Origin: an uncultured Victivallis sp.
GTDB taxonomy: Bacteria > Verrucomicrobiota > Lentisphaeria > Victivallales > Victivallaceae
Assembly: GCA_944389935.1 (NCBI GenBank)
Contig: CALXOE010000002.1
Coordinates: 62,001-126,000 of the forward strand
Direction of reading: 5' to 3'
DNA: 64,000 nucleotides
The position numbers and the translations under genes are program-made. Within the stretch, counting starts at the first letter, position 1, and each line of letters opens with the position of its first letter. The notes below the pieces were generated by a model. That model did no database searches and was not told the DNA's origin. It saw nothing but the letters and a program-made list of their open reading frames with translations. Shown piece by piece: positions 15,916-24,318 of this stretch.

Positions 15916-17774
15916 TGAAGACGCGCAGACTCAACACGCTCGTGATCGGCTCCGGAGCTTCGGGGCTCGCGGCGGCGCTGCGGCTCAAAACGCTCGGAGT
16001 GGACGACGTTCTGCTGCTCTCCGAGGGGCTCAGAAACGGGACTTCGATCAATACCGGCAGCGACAAACAGACCTATTACAAACTCGGTATTTACGGCGCG
16101 GAGCCGGACTCCCCGGCGCTGCTCGGCCGGACGCTGTTCGACGGCGGTTCGGTCCACGGGGACGTGGCGCTCGTCGAGGCGGCGATGTCGGTGCGCTGTT
16201 TCATGAATCTCGTGAATCTCGGCGTGCCGTTTCCCTGTGATGAATTCGGGCAGTACGTCGGCTACAAGACCGACCACGATCCGAAGCGGCGTGCGACGAG
16301 CTGCGGGCCGTACACCTCGCGCGAGATGTGTCTCGCGCTGATCCGGGCTGTAAAAGCCGCCGGAGTCGAGATCGCCGAAAAACGCAACGTCGCGGAACTC
16401 GTCACCGTTGACGGCCGTGCGGCCGGGGCGGTCGCATGGAATCGGGAGACGAAAGAGTTCGAGACGTATCTCGCGGAGAACACCGTGTTCGCTGTCGGCG
16501 GGCCGGGCGGTCTCTACGCTTCGAGCGTCTATCCGGCCGGACACATGGGGGCGATCGGGCTCGCGCTGAAGATCGGGGCGAAAGCACAGAATCTGCCGGA
16601 GTCGCAGTTCGGACTCGCCTCGACCCGCTTCCGCTGGAATGTGTCGGGGACCTACATGCAGGTGCTGCCGCGTTTCGTTTCGACGGCGGCGGACGGCGTC
16701 TCGGACGAGCGCGAATTTCTGCTCGACCATTACGGCGACGCGAATGCGATGAATTCGATGATTTTCCTCAAGGGTTACCAGTGGCCGTTCGACGTGCGCA
16801 AGGTCCCGGACGGCTCCTCGCAGATCGATCTTCTCGTCCATGAGGAGACCGTGAAGAAAGGGCGGCGGGTCTTTCTCGACTTCCGGACGAACACGGAAAA
16901 TCTCGACTTCGCGGCGCTCTCGGCGGAGGCGCGGGAGTATCTCGAGAAATCCGGCGCCTGTTTCGGCACGCCGGTCGAACGACTCGAGAAGATGAATCTA
17001 GGCGCAATCGAACTTTACCGGGATCACAACATCGATCTTTACAAAGAGAAACTTGAAATCGCGGTCTGCGCGCAGCACAACAACGGCGGGCTTGCGGGCA
17101 ACATCTGGTATGAGTCCGTGAACGTGCCGCACCTCTTCCCGATCGGGGAGGTGAACGGCTCGCACGGCGTGACCCGCCCCGGCGGCTCGGCGTTGAACGC
17201 GGGGCAGGTCGGCGGCTTCCGCGCGGCGGAGTTCATCGCTGCGAAATACCGCGAAAACACGCTCGACTTCCCTCGGGCGGAAGAGGCGGCGAAACAGCTT
17301 GAGGCCGATCTTCTGCGCCGTCTCTCCGGCACGCGCGACTGGCGGAGCGACCGGCGCGAATTTCAGGAGCGCATGACCGCGTTCGCGGGCCATCTGCGGC
17401 CGCAACAAAAACTCGACGAGGCGGCGGATGCGGCGCGGAATCTGCTCGACGCGATGGATCGCGAGGGATATCCGGCGGCGGACACCGATCATGCGATCAC
17501 GAACTTCCATCTGGCGTTCTCCTCGTGGATCTACCTCGAGTCGATCGCGTTTCAGGCGGCATCGGGGGCGGGGTCGCGCGGCAGCGCGGCCGTGCTGCGC
17601 GCGGACAACTCCGTGATTCCGGAGAATCCCGCGTTCCGGGCGCAGGTGCTCGGCACGACTGTAACGCCGCAGGGGGTGCGGGTCGGCTGGGAGCCGTGCC
17701 GCCCGTTCCCGGAGACCGACGGCTGGTTCGAGACGGTCTGGGCGGAGTTCCGCACCGGGAAGATCTACGGGTGA
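15915..17774 (+). CDS. FrdA/succinate-dehydrogenase-type flavoprotein
   Basis: 619-residue FAD-binding protein of the fumarate reductase/aspartate oxidase superfamily. FAD loop GSGASG near residue 11; TYTSREMC-type substrate loop, FAVGGPGGLYASSVYPAGHMG (the GG and T/S-x-P-x-x-x-G region), and GEVNGSHGVTRPGGSALNAGQVGG, which matches the FrdA C-terminal flavin block. There is no Fe-S partner, haem domain or signal, so it acts in the cytosol, possibly as a soluble enoate reductase or dehydrogenase. I take ATG at 15915 (TGATG coupling to the SDR stop) rather than the GTG three bases earlier. Confidence 0.85.
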   Translation: MKTRRLNTLVIGSGASGLAAALRLKTLGVDDVLLLSEGLRNGTSINTGSDKQTYYKLGIYGAEPDSPALLGRTLFDGGSVHGDVALVEAAMSVRCFMNLVNLGVPFPCDEFGQYVGYKTDHDPKRRATSCGPYTSREMCLALIRAVKAAGVEIAEKRNVAELVTVDGRAAGAVAWNRETKEFETYLAENTVFAVGGPGGLYASSVYPAGHMGAIGLALKIGAKAQNLPESQFGLASTRFRWNVSGTYMQVLPRFVSTAADGVSDEREFLLDHYGDANAMNSMIFLKGYQWPFDVRKVPDGSSQIDLLVHEETVKKGRRVFLDFRTNTENLDFAALSAEAREYLEKSGACFGTPVERLEKMNLGAIELYRDHNIDLYKEKLEIAVCAQHNNGGLAGNIWYESVNVPHLFPIGEVNGSHGVTRPGGSALNAGQVGGFRAAEFIAAKYRENTLDFPRAEEAAKQLEADLLRRLSGTRDWRSDRREFQERMTAFAGHLRPQQKLDEAADAARNLLDAMDREGYPAADTDHAITNFHLAFSSWIYLESIAFQAASGAGSRGSAAVLRADNSVIPENPAFRAQVLGTTVTPQGVRVGWEPCRPFPETDGWFETVWAEFRTGKIYG

Positions 17775-17778
17775 CCCG

Positions 17779-18303
17779 ATGGCGGAGTTCGATTTCACGA
17801 TTCTGCGCGAGCTGCGCAAACGGTCGGGACTGAGCATCGGCGAGGTTTCGGCCGGGAGCGGCGTCTCGGCGGCGGTGATCTCGAAGCTCGAGCGGAACCG
17901 CACCCGGGCGGAGCTCGATACGCTCTACCGTCTGGCGCGCGTGTTCGGCATCACGGCGGCGGAGCTGCTGAGTCTGGCCGAAGCGCGGCTGTCGCATCCG
18001 CTGAAAGCGACGGCGCACCGCAACGAGGATTTCCTCTTCCGGGAGATCAACTACCGGAACATCCGCTGTCTGCACGGCAAGGCGGAGCAGGGGGCGCGGA
18101 TGAAGCATCCGAACATCCATCAGGACGACTATGAACTCTGCTGGATTCTCGAGGGAACGCTGCGGCTGACACTCCCGTCCGAGGTCCATGAACTTTCGGC
18201 CGGGCAGTCGCTCCAGTTCGACGCGCTGCTCGAGCACACCTACGAGGCATTGACCGATTGTGAGTTGTTGATTCTACACATCAGAAAGGAAAACAGGTTC
18301 TGA
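17779..18303 (+). CDS. XRE-family regulator with C-terminal cupin domain
   Basis: 174-residue regulator. A helix-turn-helix of XRE type (residues 6-62: LRELRKRSGLSIGEVSAGSG, SAAVISKLERNR) is followed by a small beta-barrel cupin (about 95-170; YELCWILEGTLRLTLPSEVHELSAGQSLQF) that would sense a metabolite. Such proteins usually control the catabolic genes they are encoded with. It lies 4 nt after the flavoprotein gene and 2 nt before the old-yellow-enzyme gene, so it is inside the operon it probably regulates. Confidence 0.9.
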   Translation: MAEFDFTILRELRKRSGLSIGEVSAGSGVSAAVISKLERNRTRAELDTLYRLARVFGITAAELLSLAEARLSHPLKATAHRNEDFLFREINYRNIRCLHGKAEQGARMKHPNIHQDDYELCWILEGTLRLTLPSEVHELSAGQSLQFDALLEHTYEALTDCELLILHIRKENRF

Positions 18304-18305
18304 AC

Positions 18306-19763
18306 ATGGCGGAAAACTATCCCAAAATCAGTTCATTCAAAACCGCGGAGGCGTTCCGCGCGCATCTGAAAAACCTGAATCTCGATCTCGAAGTCGATGA
18401 CGCGATCCTCCCGGCGCCGGAGAGCCCGCTCGCGCAGGGGCTCGAATACCACGGCCGCCGGATCGGCAACCGCTGGTGCATCCTGCCGATGGAGGGGTGG
18501 GACTGCCTGCCGGACGGTTCGCCGTCGGAACTGACCCGCCGCCGCTGGCTCCACTTCGCCGCGAGCGGCGCGAAACTGCTCTTCGGCTGCGAGGCGTGCG
18601 CGGTGATGGAGTCCGGCAAAAGCAACACCCGGCAGTTGATGATCACACCGGCAACCATGCCGAAACTCAAGGCGCTCTGCGCTGAAATGCGCGAACTTCA
18701 CGCGCAGAAATTCGGCACGGCGGACGATCTGCTCATCGGGTTGCAGCTGACCCACTCCGGCCGTTACAGCCATCCGCACGACGATGCGAAACTCGAATCG
18801 GTCACGGCCTACTGCCATCCGCTGCTCGACGAGAAGTTCCACAGCAGCGCCGCGAACGTCGTTTCGGACGGGGAGCTGCGGAACATCATCCGCCACTTCA
18901 TCGACGCCGCGAAGCTCGCACAGGAGGCGGGATTCGACTTTGTCGACGTGAAGATGGCGCACGGTTATCTCGGCCACGAACTGCTCTCGGGCTTTGAGCG
19001 TCCCGGCGAGTTCGGCGGCAGCTTCGAGAACCGCACCCGCTTCTTCCGCGAAATCGTCGAGGGAATCCGCCGTGAAGTGCCGGGTCTGGAGATCGGCACG
19101 CGCTTTTCGCTCTTCGACTGCCTGCCGTTTGAAAAAGGGCCGGACAAGGTCGGAATCCCGATGCAGCGCAACGGGATCGGCGTCGGCAACTACCATTACG
19201 CATTCGGCGGAGACGGCACGGGACTCGGATACGATCTCACCGAGCCGATCCGGTTCCTCGAACTCTGCCGTTCGCTCGGCGTGGAGCTGATCTGCACGAC
19301 CGTGTGCAGTCCCTACTACAATCCGCACTTCCAGCGTCCGGCCTACTATCCGGTTTCGGACGGTTATCTGCCGCCGGAGGATCCGGTCTGCGGCGCGGCG
19401 CGGCAGATCGGCGCGGTCGCGAAAGTCAAGGAGCACTTCAAGGGGACGGGAATGATCTTCATCGGTTCGGGCTACACCTGTCTGCAGGAGTTTCTGCCGC
19501 AGGTCGGTCAGGCGGCGGTCCGCGCGGGCAGAACCGACATGGTCGGAATCGGCCGTATGGTCATCGCCTATCCGGAGCTGCCGGCGGACGCGCTCAAGGG
19601 AGGGCCGCTGCAGACGAAGCGGATCTGCCGCACGTTCGGAGACTGCACGACCGCGCCGCGCAGCGGCATGGTTTCCGGCTGCTATCCGCTCGATGAGTTC
19701 TACAAGTGCCGCCCCGAGTGCGCGCGCGTGAAAGAGATCAAGCGGAAACTCCGCGAAGCTTAA
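18306..19763 (+). CDS. Old-yellow-enzyme family NADH:flavin oxidoreductase
   Basis: 485-residue FMN TIM-barrel protein related to the barrel domain of 2,4-dienoyl-CoA reductase and bile-acid enoate reductases. Seen: GLQLTHSGRYS (OYE Q-L-x-H-x-G-R), DVKMAHGYLGHELLSGFERPGEFGGSFENRTRF (the H-GYL and N-R-R-F blocks) and a late VGIGRMVIAYPELP. Four C-terminal cysteines (CRTFGDC, SGCYP, KCRPEC) lie where relatives bind an Fe-S cluster, but the spacing is unusual. No second Rossmann domain, so electrons must come from a partner, perhaps the FrdA-like protein. The substrate is unknown; with an SDR it suggests saturation of an unsaturated ketone or acid. Confidence 0.86.
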   Translation: MAENYPKISSFKTAEAFRAHLKNLNLDLEVDDAILPAPESPLAQGLEYHGRRIGNRWCILPMEGWDCLPDGSPSELTRRRWLHFAASGAKLLFGCEACAVMESGKSNTRQLMITPATMPKLKALCAEMRELHAQKFGTADDLLIGLQLTHSGRYSHPHDDAKLESVTAYCHPLLDEKFHSSAANVVSDGELRNIIRHFIDAAKLAQEAGFDFVDVKMAHGYLGHELLSGFERPGEFGGSFENRTRFFREIVEGIRREVPGLEIGTRFSLFDCLPFEKGPDKVGIPMQRNGIGVGNYHYAFGGDGTGLGYDLTEPIRFLELCRSLGVELICTTVCSPYYNPHFQRPAYYPVSDGYLPPEDPVCGAARQIGAVAKVKEHFKGTGMIFIGSGYTCLQEFLPQVGQAAVRAGRTDMVGIGRMVIAYPELPADALKGGPLQTKRICRTFGDCTTAPRSGMVSGCYPLDEFYKCRPECARVKEIKRKLREA

Positions 19764-19944
19764 ATCGGATACCAGAGCGGTTCGGCTCCCCAGGAGACGA
19801 ATCCGTCCACGCAGATTCCGAGCGCGACCGCCTGCGCGCAGCGCGAGTACCAGGTGTCATATCAGAGCGCCCCAGAGAATTCCGGCTGCAACCGCCGCCG
19901 CACACGGGGTGTTGAGCAGTTCCGGCATAAGGGCGGCTCCTTTC
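19764..19944. other. Non-coding gap between converging genes
   Basis: About 180 bases between the OYE stop and the membrane-protein stop. A GAAAGGAG-ATG context occurs on the minus strand at 19929, but the frame gives an arginine-rich reading that runs antisense into the OYE gene. I see no convincing gene and no clear terminator. Confidence 0.5.
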
Positions 19945-21735
19945 TCAGAGTTTCAGCAGCCAGGGGAGGCGCAGGACGGCCGCAGTGATGATCGCCGGCA
20001 GCAGCGGATCTCCGGGCAGCAGGTGAAATACGGTGTAAACCGTTCCGGCAACGACCCATCCGGCGGCGGTGAACGTGGTTCCCCAACTGCGGGGGAATCC
20101 GGATTCGGCCGCGAGCCGGGCGCGGATGCTCCCGGTCGCGAGCGCGGCGAGGGCGGTGACGACGAGCCACGAGGGTTCTGCGGTCATAACGCTCTCAGGA
20201 ATGAGCCAGACAGCCGGAAGCAGCATCACTGCCAGCGCGAAAAACTGCATGGCCCGGGGGCGCAGCGGCAGCGCCATGACGCTCAAGCCGATACAGGCCC
20301 AGACTGCGGCGGCGGGAATTCCGGTGAAGAGCTCTTCGGCGGACATCGAGTCCCAGGCGGTCAGCACGAGCAGCGCGAATCCCGCTGAATTTTCCATGAG
20401 GCCGAATCCCTGCGGATTGCGGCCGAAACGGCCGAAATAGAGACGGATCGCCCCGTAGCAGAGAAACACGGGAATCAATACCCGGAAAAACCACGGCGAC
20501 CGTTCCGCAATTTCGCCGGCCGGGAGATCCCGGGGAGGCGGGAGCGTCGGGGGCGTTCCGTCGGAGGCGTAAAGTGCCGTGACGATTCCTGCAGGGATCA
20601 TCGGTTCTGAACCGAACGGCGCAAGCAGCTTCTGAAGCCGGGCGTCGAGCAGTTCGGGGTCGGCGGATACCGCGTTCCGCGCGGCGGCGATCCGGCCGCC
20701 GTCCGATCCCGGTACAACGGCCCACTGGGCCGAGAGAGGCAGCAGCAGGCGGTTTTCGCTCGGCAGAACGAGGATGCCGGCGGGATCGAGGAGCTCCCAG
20801 AGTTTGCGCACGAGTCCGCGCCGCGCCGGTTCGCCGCCGCGCGGGAGCTGGTCCACATAGATCAGGTGAAATCCGGAATCCAGGGTGGGAAGCACCCGTC
20901 CCGGGGTCCCCTCGTGCGGTTTGAATTTCGGGTTCCCGAAGCGGCTGAGAAAAATTCCCTGAGGCCAGATGCTTTCAACCCGGTCGACGAACGGCATTTC
21001 GAGCCAGATTCCGGGGATGAGGGAACTTCGATCCGAGAGAAAGAGGATGCGGGTCGAGTCGGTGTTGGCCATGAGCAGCGCGGGGAGCGCCGGTGCGACA
21101 TCGTGCGGCTCGGGGAGCCGGATCGGCGGTCTTTGGGCGAGCATTCCGGAGGTGAAGAGCACCGTCGAAAGCGGCAGCAGCAGAATCATCGCCAGGCGCA
21201 GCAGCCAGTGCGCCTTCACCCAGAGGATCATCGCGGCGAAGAGCAGCGGGAAGAGCACCATCAGCCAGAGCGCCGCCCGGAACGGATCTCCCCCCAGCAG
21301 AAGAATGGACCCGGCGAACGCCCCTCCCGCGAGAAAGCGCCAGGTGCCGGAACGGAGCGGCAGAGCCGTGAGGTAGCCGCCGGCGAGGATGCCGCAGATC
21401 GCCAGCGCCGATTTCGGGCCGGGCAGAAGACTGTAGAGGAAAAACAGCACGGCCGGGAGCAGCAGCATTCCGCGTATCTGATGTTTTTCGCGCCAGCTGC
21501 CGACCAGAATCGCGCCCGGAATCGCTTCCAGAGCGGCGATGAGGAACGCGATTCCCGGCGTGGCGGAAAGACCGGTGCCGGAACGGAACAGATCGAGCGC
21601 GCAGGTGAATGCCGCAGCGAGAAAGGCTCCCGGAAGTACGGCTCCGCAGATCGCCCGGGCGATCCGTTCCGCGGTCCGGGCCGCGGGGGAGCTCTCCCAG
21701 GCGGGGAGGGGCTTCCTGCGTGTTTCTGTTGTCAT
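19945..21735 (-). CDS. Multi-spanning membrane protein with spermidine-synthase-like segment
   Basis: 596-residue integral membrane protein. An N-terminal block of about six hydrophobic helices (residues 25-210) is followed by a soluble Rossmann-like part (about 220-400: RILFLSDRSSLIPG, HLIYVDQLPRGGE, LWELLDPAGILVLP) and a second membrane block. The layout resembles membrane-fused spermidine-synthase-like proteins common in PVC and other Gram-negatives, but the catalytic acidic residues are not obvious, so activity is doubtful. The start is chosen for CTGGAG upstream; the frame is open further upstream only as antisense of phosphofructokinase. Confidence 0.7.
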   Translation of the reverse strand: MTTETRRKPLPAWESSPAARTAERIARAICGAVLPGAFLAAAFTCALDLFRSGTGLSATPGIAFLIAALEAIPGAILVGSWREKHQIRGMLLLPAVLFFLYSLLPGPKSALAICGILAGGYLTALPLRSGTWRFLAGGAFAGSILLLGGDPFRAALWLMVLFPLLFAAMILWVKAHWLLRLAMILLLPLSTVLFTSGMLAQRPPIRLPEPHDVAPALPALLMANTDSTRILFLSDRSSLIPGIWLEMPFVDRVESIWPQGIFLSRFGNPKFKPHEGTPGRVLPTLDSGFHLIYVDQLPRGGEPARRGLVRKLWELLDPAGILVLPSENRLLLPLSAQWAVVPGSDGGRIAAARNAVSADPELLDARLQKLLAPFGSEPMIPAGIVTALYASDGTPPTLPPPRDLPAGEIAERSPWFFRVLIPVFLCYGAIRLYFGRFGRNPQGFGLMENSAGFALLVLTAWDSMSAEELFTGIPAAAVWACIGLSVMALPLRPRAMQFFALAVMLLPAVWLIPESVMTAEPSWLVVTALAALATGSIRARLAAESGFPRSWGTTFTAAGWVVAGTVYTVFHLLPGDPLLPAIITAAVLRLPWLLKL

Positions 21736-21756
21736 CGCTGCTCCAGAGTTGGTGTT

Positions 21757-21777
21757 TTTAACAAATATAGTGTTAAA
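21757..21777. promoter_or_regulatory. Inverted repeat in the divergent promoter region
   Basis: TTTAACA and TGTTAAA, perfect 7-bp arms with a 7-bp centre (AATATAG) that holds a minus-strand TATATT -10 for the membrane-protein gene. Same geometry, different arms, as the dyad near 6.67 kb. Confidence 0.4.
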
Positions 21778-21802
21778 GTTTGAAAAAATCCAGCTCTTCC
21801 GG

Positions 21803-21831
21803 TTGCTATTTCTGCGGGAAACGACTATCTT
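21803..21831 (+). promoter_or_regulatory. Phosphofructokinase promoter (TTGCTA-17-TATCTT)
   Basis: TTGCTA (21803-21808), 17-nt spacer, TATCTT (21826-21831), about 43 nt before the start codon. Confidence 0.6.
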
Positions 21832-21873
21832 AAAGTACCCGAGTGTGAATGACAGCATCCGGAAAGGAGAAAT

Positions 21874-23172
21874 TTGACTCGTATGAACAGCAGTGATTTT
21901 CAGATTGCCAGCCTCGGGAAGAGGCTGCTTGATTCTCCGCTCAGCCCGACGACGGCGTTCATTCCGGACGACGCCACCGTGGCTTATGACAGCGACGCCG
22001 TGAAACTTGCCGAATATGTGAGAAAGGGCGAGACGATCCCCGCGTTTGAACTGGCCGGTCCCCGGGCGAAAATCTATCATGACCCGGCGTGGAGCAAGGC
22101 GGCAGTCCTGACCGCGGGCGGACTCTGCCCCGGACTGAATGACGTGATTAAATTTCTGACCAGCACATTGCGCAATCAGTATCGGGTGCCGATCGTCTAT
22201 GGCATCCGGTACGGCTATCGCGGGCTGAATCCGGCCAGCAAACTGGCCCCGCTGGTGCTGACCGACGAGAACACCGACGACATCCACGAGCAGGGCGGGA
22301 CGATTCTCGGCTCCTCGCGCGGAGAGGAGGACACCGCCGTGATGGTCGACACGCTCATGCGCATGAACATCAATCTGCTCTTCTGCATCGGCGGCGACGG
22401 AACCGCCCGCTGTGCGCATGAGATCGCGATCGAGGCGCAGAGACGCGGACTCTCGATCAGCGTGATTGCGATCCCCAAGACGATCGACAACGACATCGGT
22501 TTCATCGACAAGTCGTTCGGGTTCGAGACGGCGGTCGCGACCTGCGGCCACTTCGTCTCCGGGGCACACAACGAGGCCAAGGGGGCTTATAACGGCATCG
22601 GGCTTGTGCGTGTGATGGGGCGCGATTCGGGATTTATCGCGGCATACGCTGCGCTCGCGAATTCGTATATCAACTACTGTCTCGTGCCGGAACGGAAGTT
22701 CACGCTCGAGGGGGAGGGGCCGGACGCGCTGCTCCCGAATCTCGTCGAACGCATGAACAGCAAGCATCACGCCGTGATGATCGTCGCCGAAGGTGCGGGG
22801 CAGGAGCTCTTTGAAAATCTGCCGGAGATGCACGACGCCTCCGGAAATCTGATTCACAACGACATCGGCATTCTGCTGCGCGACAAGATCCGCGAATATT
22901 TCAAGAAGCTGAACATCGAAGTGAACGTGAAGTATTTCGACACCTCCTACGCGGTCCGGAGCGGCCCGTGCCACGGCGCCGACGCGGTATTCTGCGCGAT
23001 GCTCGCGCAGAATGCGGTGCATGCCGCGATGGCCGGGAGAACCGACATGGTGATCGGCCACTGGGGAGACAACTTCACGCATGTGCCGATCTCGCTCGCG
23101 ACGCGGCGTCGCAAGAAAATCGACCTGAACAGCCAGCTCTGGACGAGTGTCCGGGCGACGACCTGTTTCTGA
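21874..23172 (+). CDS. 6-phosphofructokinase (ATP-type by motif)
   Basis: 432-residue PfkA-superfamily enzyme, longer than E. coli PfkA and like the clade of spirochaete and trypanosome enzymes. LTAGGLCPGLND binds the phosphoryl donor. GGDGT has Gly where pyrophosphate enzymes have Asp, favouring ATP, while PKTIDND has Lys where E. coli has Gly; this Gly-plus-Lys combination is known in ATP-dependent members of the long clade. MGRDSGF and AEGAGQ are also present. Start: TTG at 21874 lies 4 nt after AGGAG; an ATG at 21883 is 13 nt away, so either is possible. A polyprenyl synthase gene follows 26 nt downstream. Confidence 0.9.
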   Translation: MTRMNSSDFQIASLGKRLLDSPLSPTTAFIPDDATVAYDSDAVKLAEYVRKGETIPAFELAGPRAKIYHDPAWSKAAVLTAGGLCPGLNDVIKFLTSTLRNQYRVPIVYGIRYGYRGLNPASKLAPLVLTDENTDDIHEQGGTILGSSRGEEDTAVMVDTLMRMNINLLFCIGGDGTARCAHEIAIEAQRRGLSISVIAIPKTIDNDIGFIDKSFGFETAVATCGHFVSGAHNEAKGAYNGIGLVRVMGRDSGFIAAYAALANSYINYCLVPERKFTLEGEGPDALLPNLVERMNSKHHAVMIVAEGAGQELFENLPEMHDASGNLIHNDIGILLRDKIREYFKKLNIEVNVKYFDTSYAVRSGPCHGADAVFCAMLAQNAVHAAMAGRTDMVIGHWGDNFTHVPISLATRRRKKIDLNSQLWTSVRATTCF

Positions 23173-23198
23173 TTTTACGTGTTTCAGGAGGAGAAAAC

Positions 23199-24266
23199 AT
23201 GTTGGAACAACTTGGAAAAGTTTCCAAATCGATCGATGCGCTGCTGGCGTCGGATGGTTTTCCGAAGACGATCCGTCCCGAATATCTGCGGACGGCGGCG
23301 CTGGACTATCCGCTCAACGGCGGCAAACGGCTGCGTCCCGCGATTGTGATCTGGTGCTGCGGTCTGCTCGGCGGAACGCAGGAGCAGGCGCTCTATCCCG
23401 CGGCGGCGGCGGAGGTCTGCCACAACTGGACGCTCGTCCATGACGACATCATCGACCAGGATCCGACCCGCCGGAACCGTCCCGCCTGCCACGTCGCGCT
23501 CATGAACGAAGTGCGCGGCCGTTTCGGACTCTCGGAGGACGAGGCTGCGCGCACGGGGCGCGACTTCGCGATTCTGACCGGAGACGTGCAGCAGGGATGG
23601 GCGAACGACCTGCTGCTGCGGGCGACTGATCACGGGGTCGCTCCGAAAGTGGTGGTCGGCCTCATGCGCCGGTTTCAGGAACTGGCGAACCGCGATCTCA
23701 TCAGCGGGGAGGCGCTCGACGTCGAGTTTTCGCTGCGTCCGGTCGAGTCGATCGAGCTCGACGAGGTGCGCGAAATGCTCATGGGCAAGACCGGCGCGCT
23801 GCTGCGTTTCTGCGCTGAAGCGGGCGCAATGATCGCGCTCGAGACGGACGACCCCGAAACGCCGGAGGTGAAGAAACTCGGAGAATTCGCGCTCGCTGCC
23901 GGCAACGCCTTTCAGTTGCGCGACGACTACCTCGGGATTTTCGGCGAGTTCAAGACCCTCGGAAAACCGATCGGCGGCGACCTGCGCGAGGGCAAGGCGA
24001 CACTGCTGCTGCTCTCCGCACTCCGGATGGCTGACCCCGCCGCCCGCACACAGCTGCTGCGGATGCTCGGACGCCGGGAATATACGCAGCACGATCTTGA
24101 TATCGTCCGCGGCATCATGGTCGACTCCGGTGCGGCCGGGAGTTTGAATTCCGAGGCGGAAGATCTTGCGGACAAAGCGCGCCGGATTCTGAATGAGTTC
24201 CCGAAGAACAAGTTCCGAACGTATCTGCTCGGACTGGTCGATTATCTGATCACCCGCGAGAAGTAA
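23199..24266 (+). CDS. Polyprenyl synthetase (trans-isoprenyl diphosphate synthase)
   Basis: 355-residue isoprenyl chain-elongating enzyme (farnesyl/geranylgeranyl or longer product). The first Asp-rich motif is intact, HDDIIDQDPTRRNRPA, with GGKRLRP upstream for the allylic substrate. The second motif reads QLRDDYLGIFGE, DDxxG rather than DDxxD, a variant common in bacterial homologues. Product length cannot be read with confidence. Start at MLEQLGK, with AGGAGGAG ahead of it; upstream in-frame sequence belongs to the phosphofructokinase gene read in another frame. A clear terminator follows. Confidence 0.93.
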   Translation: MLEQLGKVSKSIDALLASDGFPKTIRPEYLRTAALDYPLNGGKRLRPAIVIWCCGLLGGTQEQALYPAAAAEVCHNWTLVHDDIIDQDPTRRNRPACHVALMNEVRGRFGLSEDEAARTGRDFAILTGDVQQGWANDLLLRATDHGVAPKVVVGLMRRFQELANRDLISGEALDVEFSLRPVESIELDEVREMLMGKTGALLRFCAEAGAMIALETDDPETPEVKKLGEFALAAGNAFQLRDDYLGIFGEFKTLGKPIGGDLREGKATLLLLSALRMADPAARTQLLRMLGRREYTQHDLDIVRGIMVDSGAAGSLNSEAEDLADKARRILNEFPKNKFRTYLLGLVDYLITREK

Positions 24267-24277
24267 GTTGTGGAGAG

Positions 24278-24300
24278 TCCCGGCGGAAGCCGGGATTTTT
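24278..24300 (+). terminator. Rho-independent terminator
   Basis: TCCCGGC-GGAA-GCCGGGA stem-loop with a TTTTT tail, 11 nt after the polyprenyl synthetase stop. Confidence 0.9.
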
Positions 24301-24318
24301 CGTTTCAGGCGGCGGCCG

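Noticed and set aside
18333..19436. 367-codon minus-strand frame opposite the OYE gene
   Set aside because: Shadow of the OYE homologue; Arg/Glu-rich low-information protein.
19860..19929. Small gene behind GAAAGGAG at 19929
   Set aside because: The frame gives an Arg/Ser-rich peptide that runs antisense into the OYE gene. An apparent hydrophobic peptide appeared only when a base was misread.
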